Part shown: positions 1 to 8,450 of the stretch, in pieces
How positions within the stretch are numbered: the first letter of the stretch is position 1
Layout: the number at the start of each line of letters is the position of its first letter
Source: CAWJMF01 sp963843945
Lineage (GTDB): Bacteria > Vulcanimicrobiota > Vulcanimicrobiia > Vulcanimicrobiales > Vulcanimicrobiaceae
Direction of reading: 5' to 3'
Assembly (NCBI GenBank): GCA_963843945.1
Contig: CAWJMF010000002.1
Location: 1,860,001 to 1,924,000, forward strand
Length of the DNA: 64,000 nt
Notes under the pieces: model-generated
The model's database searches: none
Seen by the model: the letters and a program-made list of their open reading frames with translations, nothing else
Told to the model about the DNA's origin: nothing
Translations under genes and position numbers: made by a program

Positions 1-339
1 TTGCGCCACGCTCGCATCCCGTTCGCGCGCGCGCGCGGTGGCGTCGAAGGCGACGAGCTCCGCGCCGGCGGCCGCGATCGCGCGCACGTCGTCGAGGGCC
101 GGGGTGAGATAGACCGGGAAATCCGGGTGCGCGCGCTTCACCAGACCGACGATCGGGACGTCGACGGCTGCCCGTACTGCGGCGATGTTTTCCAAGCCCT
201 CGATGCGCAGGCCGGCGGCGCCGTTTTGGACGGCGCAGCGCGCCAGCAGCGCGATCGTCGCCGGTGCGTTGAGCACCGAAGCGGCTTCGGGCTGAACCGA
301 GACGATCAAACCGCCGCGCAGGCGCTCGAGGCTGATCAC
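1..339 (-). CDS. nanE: N-acetylmannosamine-6-phosphate 2-epimerase (partial, 3' end outside window)
   Basis: The reverse strand encodes the first 113 residues of a NanE-type TIM-barrel enzyme, which interconverts ManNAc-6-P and GlcNAc-6-P in sialic acid and amino-sugar catabolism. Family landmarks visible are GGLIVSVQ near residue 10, a GAAGLRIEG strand near residue 40, VPIVGLVKR near 60 and AGAELVAFDATAR near 100. The start is GTG at 339, overlapping the TGA stop of the upstream kinase gene as GTGA, so the two are probably translationally coupled. The window edge cuts off the second half of the protein, including any C-terminal catalytic residues. Identification is from recognised motifs; no search was run. 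Confidence 0.88.
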   Translation of the reverse strand, partial: MISLERLRGGLIVSVQPEAASVLNAPATIALLARCAVQNGAAGLRIEGLENIAAVRAAVDVPIVGLVKRAHPDFPVYLTPALDDVRAIAAAGAELVAFDATARARERDASVAQ

Positions 340-1250
340 GGCTCCCCTCCCTGCAGCCCCGGCTCGACTCCCGCGTCATCGTAGGCGAGGCGGAGGGCGC
401 CTAAAACCGCGTCGTAACGCGGCGGGACGACCGTCGCTTTGGGCAGCGCCGCTTCGACCTTGCGCGCGAAGGTCCGGCGCAGCGGCGGGCTCGCGCTAAA
501 AAGACCGCCGGTTCCGGCGACGGTCCAACGCCGGCCGCCAAGTCGCCGCGCGGTTAGGGCGGCGAGCCGGGCGAGCCGTTCCGCCGCACGTTCGCGCCGG
601 CGTGCTTCCTCGAGCGCGAGCGAGGCTAGCGCCGCGACCTTCGGCCGCGTCAGCTCGCCGTGGGCGAAGGCATGTTGTACGGCGCGCAACGTCGGCAAGC
701 CGAGAGCCGCGAGGATCGCTTCCGCGCGCCGGCCGTCGAGCTCACCCGCGTCCTCCGCTCGCATCGCGTCGCGGATCGCGCGCCGCCCGAGCCAAAAAGC
801 GCTCCCCTCGTCGCCGAAGAGATAGCCCCAACCGCCGACGCGCAAACGCGTTCCGTCCGTCGCGACGCCGTACGCGACGCTTCCCGTCCCCGCGATCACG
901 ACGATGCCGGGACCGCCGTCGAACGCGCCCGCGTGCGCGGCGACCGTATCGTGCACGAAACGCAGCGAATCCGCGGCGACGGCAAGCGACGGCGCCGGCG
1001 ACTCGCCCTCGTCGTATCCGCTGATGGCGGCCACGACCGAAGCGAAGCGCGTGTCGGCGGCGAGTCCCGCGCGCACCAACGCGCCGGCTAGGAGCGCCTC
1101 GAGCACGCCGGCTTGGCGGCGCGAATCGCGCGTCTCGCCAACGAGGTCGGCCGGCGGCCCGCTCACGCGCGCCAACACGGCGCCGCTCTCGTCGCCGAGC
1201 ACCGCGCTGCTCGAGGACTGGCCGCCGTCGATGCCCGCGAAAATCTTCAC
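336..1250 (-). CDS. BadF/BadG-type N-acetylglucosamine (amino-sugar) kinase
   Basis: This 304-residue protein has the ASKHA ATPase fold of BadF/BcrA/NagK-type sugar kinases: an N-terminal phosphate-binding loop (AGIDGGQSSS, residues about 4-13), an adenosine-binding AGTGSVAYG near residue 125, the GGWGYLFGDEGSAFW segment typical of GlcNAc kinases, and AGTGGLF near residue 255. It would phosphorylate GlcNAc or ManNAc in the cytoplasm and feed the NanE encoded directly downstream. The GTG start at 1250 overlaps the stop of the preceding 92-codon gene (GTGA), and its own stop overlaps nanE. The reading frame stays open far upstream of 1250, but that part lies across the neighbouring genes and has no kinase character. 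Whether the substrate is GlcNAc or ManNAc cannot be decided from sequence. Confidence 0.85.
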   Translation of the reverse strand: MKIFAGIDGGQSSSSAVLGDESGAVLARVSGPPADLVGETRDSRRQAGVLEALLAGALVRAGLAADTRFASVVAAISGYDEGESPAPSLAVAADSLRFVHDTVAAHAGAFDGGPGIVVIAGTGSVAYGVATDGTRLRVGGWGYLFGDEGSAFWLGRRAIRDAMRAEDAGELDGRRAEAILAALGLPTLRAVQHAFAHGELTRPKVAALASLALEEARRRERAAERLARLAALTARRLGGRRWTVAGTGGLFSASPPLRRTFARKVEAALPKATVVPPRYDAVLGALRLAYDDAGVEPGLQGGEP

Positions 1251-1525
1251 GCGCGCAACGCAGCTTCGAAGCACGACGGATCGACGCCGCTCTGCGCGCG
1301 CGCGAAAGCGTGCGCGTCGGCTTCGCTGCCGGCCGGATGGCGAACGTGGAAACGCTCGTGCGCGAAAGCGTACGCGACGAACGCTTCGGCAGCCGCGCGA
1401 CCGAGGCGCGCCCGGACGCGCACGAACGCAGCGGCATCGACGCGAATCGTCGAACTCTCCGGATCGAACTCCGCCAGCAAACGCGCCGCGCCCCACGCGC
1501 CTAAGTTCGCCAGTTCGAACCTCAT
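1247..1525 (-). CDS. Small 92-aa protein with HExxH zincin-like motif
   Basis: This short protein is not a family I recognise. Near residue 55 it carries FAHERFHVRHP, which contains an exact HExxH zinc-protease motif. About 8-9 residues later comes SEADAHAFARA, resembling the third-ligand helix of gluzincins such as ImmA/IrrE-like proteins, where a Glu is followed by an alanine-rich helix ending FA. The rest (GAARLLAEF, VRVRARLGRAAAEAF) is predicted helical, and no signal peptide is visible. It starts at ATG 1525, which overlaps the upstream oxidoreductase stop as ATGA, and it ends in a GTGA overlap with the kinase, so it is embedded in the sugar operon. Proteolytic activity is an inference from the motif only. 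Confidence 0.65.
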   Translation of the reverse strand: MRFELANLGAWGAARLLAEFDPESSTIRVDAAAFVRVRARLGRAAAEAFVAYAFAHERFHVRHPAGSEADAHAFARAQSGVDPSCFEAALRA

Positions 1526-2952
1526 GGCAGCGCGGCTGCGCTGCGCCGCAAGTCGACGCCGTCCCGTTCGAGGCGCGCGCGCAGCTCGCTCGCGCGTACG
1601 CGACGCGGCGCGACGCCGTCGCGCACCGCAAGCGCGGCGGCCGTGCCGGCCGCTTGTCCCAGCGTCATGACGGTCGGCGTCAGCCGCGTCGAAGCCAGTG
1701 CCTCGTGCGTCGTCGAGATGCAGCGCCCGGCGACGAGTAAGTCGTCGACCAGCGCCGGAACGAGGCAGCGGTAGGGAATTTCGTACGCGGCGCCCGGCGG
1801 CAGCCGAAAGGTCGTCGTGCCGCTTCCCGCGGGATTGTGAATGTCGATCGGATACGCACTGCGCGCCACCGCGTCCTCGAACGTGCGCGCGGAGAGCACG
1901 TCGTCGCGCGTGAGGGTGTACGCGCCGACGATCCGGCGCGACTCGCGAATGCCGATCTGCGCCGCCGTGGCGGCGATGCGCGCGTTCGCGAACCCCGGCA
2001 CGTTGCGGCGAAAGAACTCGTACAACTGCGTGACCTGCGCGCGCGCCGCGACTTCGGCCCGCGTCAGGTCGTCGGGATCGAGCGGATCGATGTCGACGAC
2101 GCGCGTCATGTTGACGGTGACTTCGTCAGGGTAGGGCGAGATGAAGAACGACACCAGTTCGCGCGGCACGTTCACGTCGCCGCGCTCGCGTGCTGCATCC
2201 CAAAGTTCGTACAAACCGGCAACGGCGCTGAGCGCCGCGGCGTTGCGCTCCTCGGGAGCTAAGCTCGTGCGCATCTGTTCCGGGCGCGCGCGCAGGTAAG
2301 CTGCCGTCGCCGCTAAGTCGACGTGACTGAGGCGGAACATCAAGCTCGCCGGCTGCACGCGCCCCCGTTCGTCCCCTTGTTGCAGCGCGACGCCGGCCGA
2401 CGCGGCGACGAAAGCGTCGGCCGTCGCGTCGATCGTCACCCTTGCCGCGTATTCCCGGATTCCGCCGACGGTTGCGAAACGGGCCGCTCGCACGGCGCCC
2501 TCGGGCCCGCACTCGGCTTCGAGGAAGTAGGCGTGCAGCAGCAAGTCGACGCCGGCTTCGCCCATCATTTCGAAGAGCAGCGCCTTGTGCGCCTCAGGAT
2601 CGAACGGCGTGATCGTCGAGACGTAGTCGGAGGCGTCGTGGATGTGTCCCGGCGACGCACCCCGCGCGACGAGCCGCTCGACGATCTCCTGCGCGATGCC
2701 GCCCACGATGCGCTCGCCGCTGCCCGAATGGAAGGTCATCCAAGGGCCGACCATCGCGGCAGTCGCGGTTCCACCCAAGAATCCGTATTTCTCGACGAGC
2801 AGCGTGCGCGCACCGTTGCGTGCCGCCGCGATCGCCGCGGCGCAGCCGGCGTTGCCGCCGCCCGCAACCAGCACGTCGTAGGAAGCTTCGGTCGAGCCCG
2901 CGCGCTCGCGATCGATCCGCACGCCGCAGCCTTCGGCGCCGGCGACCCGCAC
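1522..2952 (-). CDS. FAD-dependent oxidoreductase (FAD_oxidored family)
   Basis: This 476-aa protein has a dinucleotide-binding Rossmann motif YDVLVAGGGNAGCAAA starting near residue 25, followed by a glutamate-ended strand LLVEK and GFLGGTATAAMVGPW, the pattern of PF12831-type flavoproteins often found in carbohydrate clusters. A second FAD-contact motif, DDLLVAGRCISTTHEA, lies near residue 415, followed by TLGQAAGTAAALA. It is the first gene of a four-gene minus-strand operon ending in nanE, so it may oxidise a sugar or sugar derivative, but the substrate is unknown. The start used is GTG at 2952. GTG at 2922, preceded by AAGG at good spacing, is an equally plausible start and keeps the whole Rossmann domain. 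Confidence 0.85.
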   Translation of the reverse strand: MRVAGAEGCGVRIDRERAGSTEASYDVLVAGGGNAGCAAAIAAARNGARTLLVEKYGFLGGTATAAMVGPWMTFHSGSGERIVGGIAQEIVERLVARGASPGHIHDASDYVSTITPFDPEAHKALLFEMMGEAGVDLLLHAYFLEAECGPEGAVRAARFATVGGIREYAARVTIDATADAFVAASAGVALQQGDERGRVQPASLMFRLSHVDLAATAAYLRARPEQMRTSLAPEERNAAALSAVAGLYELWDAARERGDVNVPRELVSFFISPYPDEVTVNMTRVVDIDPLDPDDLTRAEVAARAQVTQLYEFFRRNVPGFANARIAATAAQIGIRESRRIVGAYTLTRDDVLSARTFEDAVARSAYPIDIHNPAGSGTTTFRLPPGAAYEIPYRCLVPALVDDLLVAGRCISTTHEALASTRLTPTVMTLGQAAGTAAALAVRDGVAPRRVRASELRARLERDGVDLRRSAAALP

Positions 2953-2969
2953 GCATCGAGGTAGGTCCC

Positions 2970-3899
2970 GTGCGCTCGCTATCGAACATACGTTCGATGC
3001 GCGAACTCCGGGTAGGTGGCGTCCGGTGCCTCGAGATCGAGGCGAAATCGGTGCTCAATCGCGTGCACGGGATGCCCTTCGACTGGTCGATCAACCCGTA
3101 TCGCGGGTGCTACCACCGCTGCGTCTTCTGCTACGCGCGGCGCACGCACGAATTTCTCGAGCGCGACGGCGTCGACGAGTGGGGTTCGGTGATCTCCGTG
3201 AAGATCAACGCGCCGCAGGTCTTGCGCGGCGAACTCGCGAGTCCGGCTTGGCGCGGCGAACACGTCGCGATCGGGACCGCGACCGACCCCTATCAACCAC
3301 TCGAAGGACGCTACCGCGTGACGCGCCGCATCCTCGAAGAGCTCGCGCGGGCCCGCACCCCGGCGCATCTCATCACGCGTTCCCCGCTCGTCATTCGCGA
3401 CATCGACGTCTTGCGCGCGCTTTCCGCAGCCGCCGGCATCAGCGTCTGCGTCAGCCTGCCGACGCTCGATGCGGCGCTCGCGCGCAAGATCGAGCCGACC
3501 GTCGCGCCGCCGGCGCAGCGCCTGCGCGCCGTGGAGCGGCTCGCGCGGGCCGGAATCCGGACCGGCGTCGCGGTCGCGCCGGTGCTGCCCGGCATTACCG
3601 ACGGCGAAGCGCAGTTACGCGAAGTCTACGCGGCAGCCGCGGCCGCGGGCGCGAGCTTCGCTTGGCATAGTTTGCTCAACCTCGGCGAGGTCGCGCGCGA
3701 TTCGTACTTCGCGTTCCTCGGCACCGAGCACCCCGAGCTGACGGCGCAATACGAGCGACTCTATCGCGGTAAATACGCGCCGCGCGATTTCGCCGCACGT
3801 ATCGAAGCGCGCGCGGGAACCGCCCGTCGCGGCGTTCGTTTCGACCCGCCGCCGGCGGTAGCGACCGAACCGCGACTGGTGCAGCTCTCGCTGTTGTAG
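2970..3899 (+). CDS. Radical SAM protein, Rv2578c / spore-photolyase-like family
   Basis: The protein carries the radical SAM cluster motif CYHRCVFCYAR (CX3CX2C), preceded by INPYRGC, the signature of the Rv2578c/SplB-like group, and followed by AIGTATDPYQPLEGRY and THLITRSPL-like segments also typical of that group. The three cysteines would bind a 4Fe-4S cluster that cleaves S-adenosylmethionine. No substrate has been established for this family. GTG at 2970 has GAGGT seven bases upstream and is preferred; ATG at 2997 is the alternative. It diverges from the FAD oxidoreductase gene and its stop lies one base from that of the convergent membrane glycosyltransferase. About 309 residues, close to usual family length. 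Confidence 0.85.
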   Translation: MRSLSNIRSMRELRVGGVRCLEIEAKSVLNRVHGMPFDWSINPYRGCYHRCVFCYARRTHEFLERDGVDEWGSVISVKINAPQVLRGELASPAWRGEHVAIGTATDPYQPLEGRYRVTRRILEELARARTPAHLITRSPLVIRDIDVLRALSAAAGISVCVSLPTLDAALARKIEPTVAPPAQRLRAVERLARAGIRTGVAVAPVLPGITDGEAQLREVYAAAAAAGASFAWHSLLNLGEVARDSYFAFLGTEHPELTAQYERLYRGKYAPRDFAARIEARAGTARRGVRFDPPPAVATEPRLVQLSLL

Positions 3900-3900
3900 C

Positions 3901-5472
3901 TTAGATGTAGCGGCGGACCTTCGGCCACCAATCGGCCATGCTCCCGATGGGCTGCGTGCACTTATAGATCGGCAGCGTGTTTTGATCGGGCAGGAGGAAG
4001 TCGTCGTGGAAAGTCCCGACGCGTTCCACCCGGCGGAATTCGCCGCGCAGGAGCGACGGCTCGACGCCGATCGCGAGCACGACGCGTCCCGACGCGCCGC
4101 GCGGTCCGTAGATGTAGTAGTTGTTGTGTCCGCTGATCGCTTGCGGCAAATGATAGCGCGGCCCGAAGAAGTCGATCGCGGAAGCCTGGCCGTAGTTGCC
4201 GGTGAGGATCGCGGCCTGGCGCTGCTCGGCGGGCGGGAGCGCATCGTAGACTTGCGCGATCGAGCGCACCAGCGTGTCCCAGCCGAGCATATCGGCGAAG
4301 TGTTGCGGCACGCGGCCGACGGGGTGACGTTCCATCTTGATTCCGCGCACGTCGATCAAGCTCTGATAGGCCAGGAACGATTGCATCGGCAGAATTGGAA
4401 AGGCCAGCGGCGCAATGAGCGCGCCGCTGACGAGCAGCACGATCGGATAGGCGATGCGCGCCCAGCGGACGCTGCGCAGCGCCCGCTCGATCGGCACGCC
4501 GCCCGCCGCGATGAGGACCGGGTAGATCGGGGCGAGATAGTAGACTTTCGCGCCGAGCACCAGATAGAGCGCGGAAAGGATGAAGTAGGTGTAACCGTAC
4601 CAGCGCAGTCGCGCCGTCTCGGGCGAGATCAGCAAATAGACCAGGCCGGCGATCCAGATCGGCGTCGCGAGCGGATTCATCATCAAGAGCTGCTGCAAGA
4701 AGAACGCGACGGGGCCGACCAGGACGTTTTTCTCGGTCGCGGCGTGACGGAGCACTTCCAACTGCGGCCAGCCGTGCGCGGATTGCCAAACGAGCGTCGG
4801 GGCCACAAAAATCGCGGCGATTGCGGCCGCGAGATAGAACCCCGGGCGGCGGAAGACGCGCCGCGCCGGCGTCAAAGCTACGGCAATGACGCCGCAGCCC
4901 TCGAAGAAGAACATCGTGTACTTGTTGTCGAGGCCGAGCCCGACCACGACGCCGAGCGCGAGCCAGAGCGGGAGCGCGTTCTTCTCTTCGGCCTGCATGA
5001 ATAGGTAGGCCGCGCCCATCCATAAGAGCGGCTCGAAGGCGTTCATCGTCAGCAGGTTGCCCACGGCGAGATAGAACGGCGCGAGCGCCAGCGCGAGCAT
5101 CGCCAGACCCTGTGCGAAAAGGCCGCCGCCGAGCGAGCGCGCCAGCCGGCCCGTCAGCACGACGGTCGCCGCCGCGGCCAGCGCCGGGAAAAGTCGCAGC
5201 GCGGTCAGCGAATCGCCGAAGAGGTCGAGTGCGACGCGGGCGATCAGCGCGATCAGCGGAGGCTGATCGACGTAACCCCACGCGAGGTGCCGGGCACACG
5301 ATACGAAGTACAGCTCGTCGCGTTGGTAGCCATAGCCGCCGCTTGCGGCGATATGCAAGACAAAGGTCAGAATGCCCGCAGCTGCGGCCAGCAACCACGC
5401 CGCATCGAGAGTGAAGGATTCGGTCCGAGCGCCTTGGGATTGAGCAACATGACCCACGGCTCGGAAGCTCAC
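3901..5472 (-). CDS. Family 39-type membrane glycosyltransferase (ArnT/PMT-like)
   Basis: This is a 523-residue polytopic membrane protein with roughly ten to twelve hydrophobic segments. Near residue 45 is the first-loop signature YQRDELYFVSCARHLAWGYV followed by DQPPL, with the Asp-Glu pair characteristic of GT39 enzymes that move a sugar from polyprenyl phosphate to an acceptor outside the membrane. LGLDNKYTMFFF, near residue 185, is also typical. The C-terminal 110 residues are extracytoplasmic-like. The GTG start at 5472 has AGAGGG just upstream. The frame is open for 500 more bases, but that part runs through the divergent ferritin-like gene. The 5' ends of the two genes overlap by about 24 bases. 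Confidence 0.82.
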   Translation of the reverse strand: MSFRAVGHVAQSQGARTESFTLDAAWLLAAAAGILTFVLHIAASGGYGYQRDELYFVSCARHLAWGYVDQPPLIALIARVALDLFGDSLTALRLFPALAAAATVVLTGRLARSLGGGLFAQGLAMLALALAPFYLAVGNLLTMNAFEPLLWMGAAYLFMQAEEKNALPLWLALGVVVGLGLDNKYTMFFFEGCGVIAVALTPARRVFRRPGFYLAAAIAAIFVAPTLVWQSAHGWPQLEVLRHAATEKNVLVGPVAFFLQQLLMMNPLATPIWIAGLVYLLISPETARLRWYGYTYFILSALYLVLGAKVYYLAPIYPVLIAAGGVPIERALRSVRWARIAYPIVLLVSGALIAPLAFPILPMQSFLAYQSLIDVRGIKMERHPVGRVPQHFADMLGWDTLVRSIAQVYDALPPAEQRQAAILTGNYGQASAIDFFGPRYHLPQAISGHNNYYIYGPRGASGRVVLAIGVEPSLLRGEFRRVERVGTFHDDFLLPDQNTLPIYKCTQPIGSMADWWPKVRRYI

Positions 5473-6309
5473 AAGACCCTCTTTTGTCAGACCTTCATCG
5501 ACACGCATCGCTCGTTCGAACCGGAGACCCTTCCATGGCCGAAGCTCGATGCTTCCACCATCGACCGTTTGCGTTCCATTCCCTTTTGGCCAGTCGCACT
5601 CGCTGCTGAACAGAACGCGGGAAGGATGGTTTCGGGTTTCGCTGGACTGGTCGCGGACCCGCTCGTGCGCGAGGCCCTGGCCGTGCAGGGCGTCGAGGAG
5701 ACGCGCCACGCCCGGCTGCTGGACGTCATGCTCGCGCACTACGAGATTCCGGTCGAACGCCAGCCCGGAAACGCTTGGAAGCTGGACCGCCGCTCGTTCA
5801 TCGACTTCGGCTACGAGGAGTGTATCGACTCGTTCTTCGGGTTCGGCATCTTCGGACTCGCGCGACAGATCCAACTTTTCATCCCCGAGTTGACCGACAT
5901 TTTCGAGGTCATCCTGCTCGAAGAAGCGCGCCACGTCACCTTCTTCGTGAACTGGATCGCGTACGAGCGGGCCCACCGCGGCCTAGCGTCGCTGCCCGCG
6001 ACCGCATTTTGCACCGCCCTCGGTTACGCTCGAGCGCTGCGGCGGATCGTCTCCACTTTCGCGCCCACGGCGGCGAAGCAAAAGACGCAAGGCCCCGGCT
6101 TCGCGGCCGAAGGCGCCTTCGCGCTCGTGCGGGACATCACGTGGCGCCAGTTTCTGCGGGCCTGCATCACCGAGAACAATCGCTACCTCAGCACGTTCGA
6201 TCCGCGCCTGCTGCGTCCGCGCGTTCTGCCGACGCTGGCGAAGATCGCGCTCGCCTTGCCCGCGCTGCCGGTCGCCAAGAGCCGGGCTCCGGCGCGCTCG
6301 TCAGCCTAA
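5449..6309 (+). CDS. Ferritin-like diiron protein
   Basis: This soluble helical protein of 286 residues contains two carboxylate-bridge signatures. The first is GVEETRHARLLDVML near residue 85; the second is LLEEARHVTFFVNWIA near residue 165. Each has the E-E-x-R-H arrangement that ligates a diiron centre in ferritin-like oxidases and oxygenases. A glutamate in YEECIDSFFGFGIFG lies between them. No ferritin cage features are obvious, so an oxygenase or oxidase role is more likely than iron storage, but the substrate is unknown. The start is ATG 5449, inside the 5' end of the divergent glycosyltransferase gene. The stop overlaps that of the convergent hydantoinase-like gene by four bases. Confidence 0.75.
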   Translation: MTHGSEAHKTLFCQTFIDTHRSFEPETLPWPKLDASTIDRLRSIPFWPVALAAEQNAGRMVSGFAGLVADPLVREALAVQGVEETRHARLLDVMLAHYEIPVERQPGNAWKLDRRSFIDFGYEECIDSFFGFGIFGLARQIQLFIPELTDIFEVILLEEARHVTFFVNWIAYERAHRGLASLPATAFCTALGYARALRRIVSTFAPTAAKQKTQGPGFAAEGAFALVRDITWRQFLRACITENNRYLSTFDPRLLRPRVLPTLAKIALALPALPVAKSRAPARSSA

Positions 6310-8450
6310 GCGTCGCGACGCGCGGCGAGTATCGCAACGGGCTCGTCGTGCCGCAAGCCGCGTAACTCCTCGGCCGCAAGGGCCAGCACTTGGCCCGCCT
6401 CGGCCAGCGTTCCGAGATCGGCGACGCGCGAGCCGTACGCCAGCGCGACCTCGGGTAACGCGCGGCCGACGTCGCCGAAGGTGGTCGCCTCGTCCAGAAT
6501 CCGCTCCAGCGCGGCGCCGGCGCGTCCTGCCGAGGTTGCGCGCACGGTCGCGCGGCGCGCGACGAAACGTACGACGGCTGCGCGGTCGACGACGCACGCA
6601 TCGCTGCCGCCGCGCCCCGGCGCGCAGTAGATCTCGAAGCCCTCGCAAGCCACAGCGGGCTCGAGCGATCCGGGTGCGACCCGCAGGGCGCGCGCCGCGG
6701 CCTCGCGGCGCTCTTGGGACGTTGCCTCGCTCCGGCGTTGAACGTCGCCGGCTCCCGCGGTCGCGCCCGACGCCGTAGCACGCACGAGGTTGCGGCGCGC
6801 GTCGATCTCGACGCTGACCTCCACGAACGCCGGGGCTGCGCCGGCGGCCACGACCCGCTCGACCGCTTCGCGCCGCACGCGCAAGACGTCCTCGGGCTGC
6901 GGATCGACGATCGTACGCTCGACGACGTCGCGCACGAGCGCGAGCGCGACGCCGAGCGGCGAGATGACCTCCGCGTCGCGCGCGATGCGAAACGGAAAGT
7001 CCAGTTTCTCGGCGGCGAACGGAACGAGCGCGGCGGCACCGCCGCCGCCGCCGACGAGCTCGACCGTTCTCGAATCGAGATCGTAGTCGTCGATCAGTTC
7101 GCGCAGCGTCGCCGAGAGTTTCGCGACGGCCCGCTCCAGCAGTGCCCGCGCCAGCTCGCGCGCGTCGCAGGCGAGCCGCTCCGCGACGATCGCGAACGCG
7201 CGGCGCGCGCTCTCCGCGTCGCCGCGCGCGAAGGCCTCGGGCGGCACGTAGCCGAGCAGATTTGCGGCGCACGTCGGGGTGAGCGCACAGCGGCTCCCGG
7301 CCGCCAGCTCGAGCGCGACGTAGTCCGCCGGATCGCCGGCCAGCGGGGCGACGAAAATGGCGCGAGCGCCCTCGAGTTCTGCGGGCGGCACGAAGCTCGC
7401 GTAGCGCAGGCCGGCGATGTGCGCCGAACGCGGACCGACGTCGCGCAGTGCCGCAAGGGTGCGGCCGTTCGGATCGAGCCGCAGCAGGCTTCCGCCGGCG
7501 ACGGCCAGCGTGCGCACGTCGAGCGTGCGCAGCATCGTGCGGTGGCCGCCCACGCGCGCCGGCCGCATCTGTGGCCGGCCGCGCCGGATCACCGAGCAGT
7601 CGGCGCTCGTGCCGCCGACTTCAATGAAGATGCCGTCGGTCACGTTCTCGTGCAGGAGCGCGCCCGCGACGCCGGCCGCCGGACCCGAAAGCATCGTGAG
7701 GATCGGCCGGCGCGCAACCTCGCGCACGTCCATTACACCGCCGTCGCTGCGCATGATCATCAGCGGTACGCCGATGCCCGCGCTGCGCGCCGCTTCGGCC
7801 GTCATCTCGCTCGTGCGCAGCATCCGCGGTAAGATCGCCGCGTTGAGCAGCGCCGTGCGCGTGCGGGCGCGCAGGCCGTACATTGAAGAGACTTCGTGGC
7901 CCGAGGTCGCGAGCAAGCCGCGCGCTCGCGCCGCTTCGACGGCCTGCGTCTCGCGCGCGGGGCGGTCGACGCCGAACGCGTCGCTCGCGGCGATCGCCTC
8001 GACGCCCTGCGCCGCCAGCCGGTCGAGCGCGCGGCCGATCGCCGTTCCGTTTCCCGCGCGCGCGTAAGCGACCGGCGCGTCCAAAACCGCATTCGCTCCA
8101 AGCGCAAGCGGCGGCACGCGCAACTGGCGGCGTGCGATCCACGCAAAGCGGTCGTGGAGCGCGAGCGTTCCGACTTTCGCGACGTCGCCCTCGAGCAGCG
8201 CGTTCGTGGCCTGCGTTGTCGAGTGCGCGAGAAACGCGATCCGCCCTGAGTCGACGCCCGGCGTCGCCAGAAGCTGCCGTAGGCCCTCGACGATGCCGGC
8301 TGCAACACCGGCCGCGGCAGCGTGCGTCGTCGGAACCTTGATGCGCGCGACGATCGTTCCGCTCGCGGCGTCGACGGCGACCACGTCGGTAAAGGTTCCG
8401 CCGACGTCGATGCCGATCCGCAGCGCGGCGCCGCTTAGTGAGTCAGCCAC
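6306..8450 (-). CDS. Hydantoinase A / oxoprolinase family protein
   Basis: This 714-residue protein begins with LRIGIDVGGTFTDVVAVD, the ATP-binding loop of HyuA-type enzymes (N-methylhydantoinase A, 5-oxoprolinase A, acetone carboxylase beta). HSTTQATNALLEG near residue 78, SDGGVMDV and LSGPAAGVAGA near 240-270, FIEVGGTSADCSVI near 285 and LVGGGGGAAALVPF near 480 are all conserved family blocks. These enzymes couple ATP hydrolysis to ring opening or carboxylation and normally act with a HyuB partner, which is not seen here. It starts with GTG at 8450, overlapping the stop of the upstream transporter by eight bases. Co-transcription with a permease and GH20 suggests a catabolic role, but the substrate is not deducible. 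Confidence 0.83.
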   Translation of the reverse strand: MADSLSGAALRIGIDVGGTFTDVVAVDAASGTIVARIKVPTTHAAAAGVAAGIVEGLRQLLATPGVDSGRIAFLAHSTTQATNALLEGDVAKVGTLALHDRFAWIARRQLRVPPLALGANAVLDAPVAYARAGNGTAIGRALDRLAAQGVEAIAASDAFGVDRPARETQAVEAARARGLLATSGHEVSSMYGLRARTRTALLNAAILPRMLRTSEMTAEAARSAGIGVPLMIMRSDGGVMDVREVARRPILTMLSGPAAGVAGALLHENVTDGIFIEVGGTSADCSVIRRGRPQMRPARVGGHRTMLRTLDVRTLAVAGGSLLRLDPNGRTLAALRDVGPRSAHIAGLRYASFVPPAELEGARAIFVAPLAGDPADYVALELAAGSRCALTPTCAANLLGYVPPEAFARGDAESARRAFAIVAERLACDARELARALLERAVAKLSATLRELIDDYDLDSRTVELVGGGGGAAALVPFAAEKLDFPFRIARDAEVISPLGVALALVRDVVERTIVDPQPEDVLRVRREAVERVVAAGAAPAFVEVSVEIDARRNLVRATASGATAGAGDVQRRSEATSQERREAAARALRVAPGSLEPAVACEGFEIYCAPGRGGSDACVVDRAAVVRFVARRATVRATSAGRAGAALERILDEATTFGDVGRALPEVALAYGSRVADLGTLAEAGQVLALAAEELRGLRHDEPVAILAARRDA

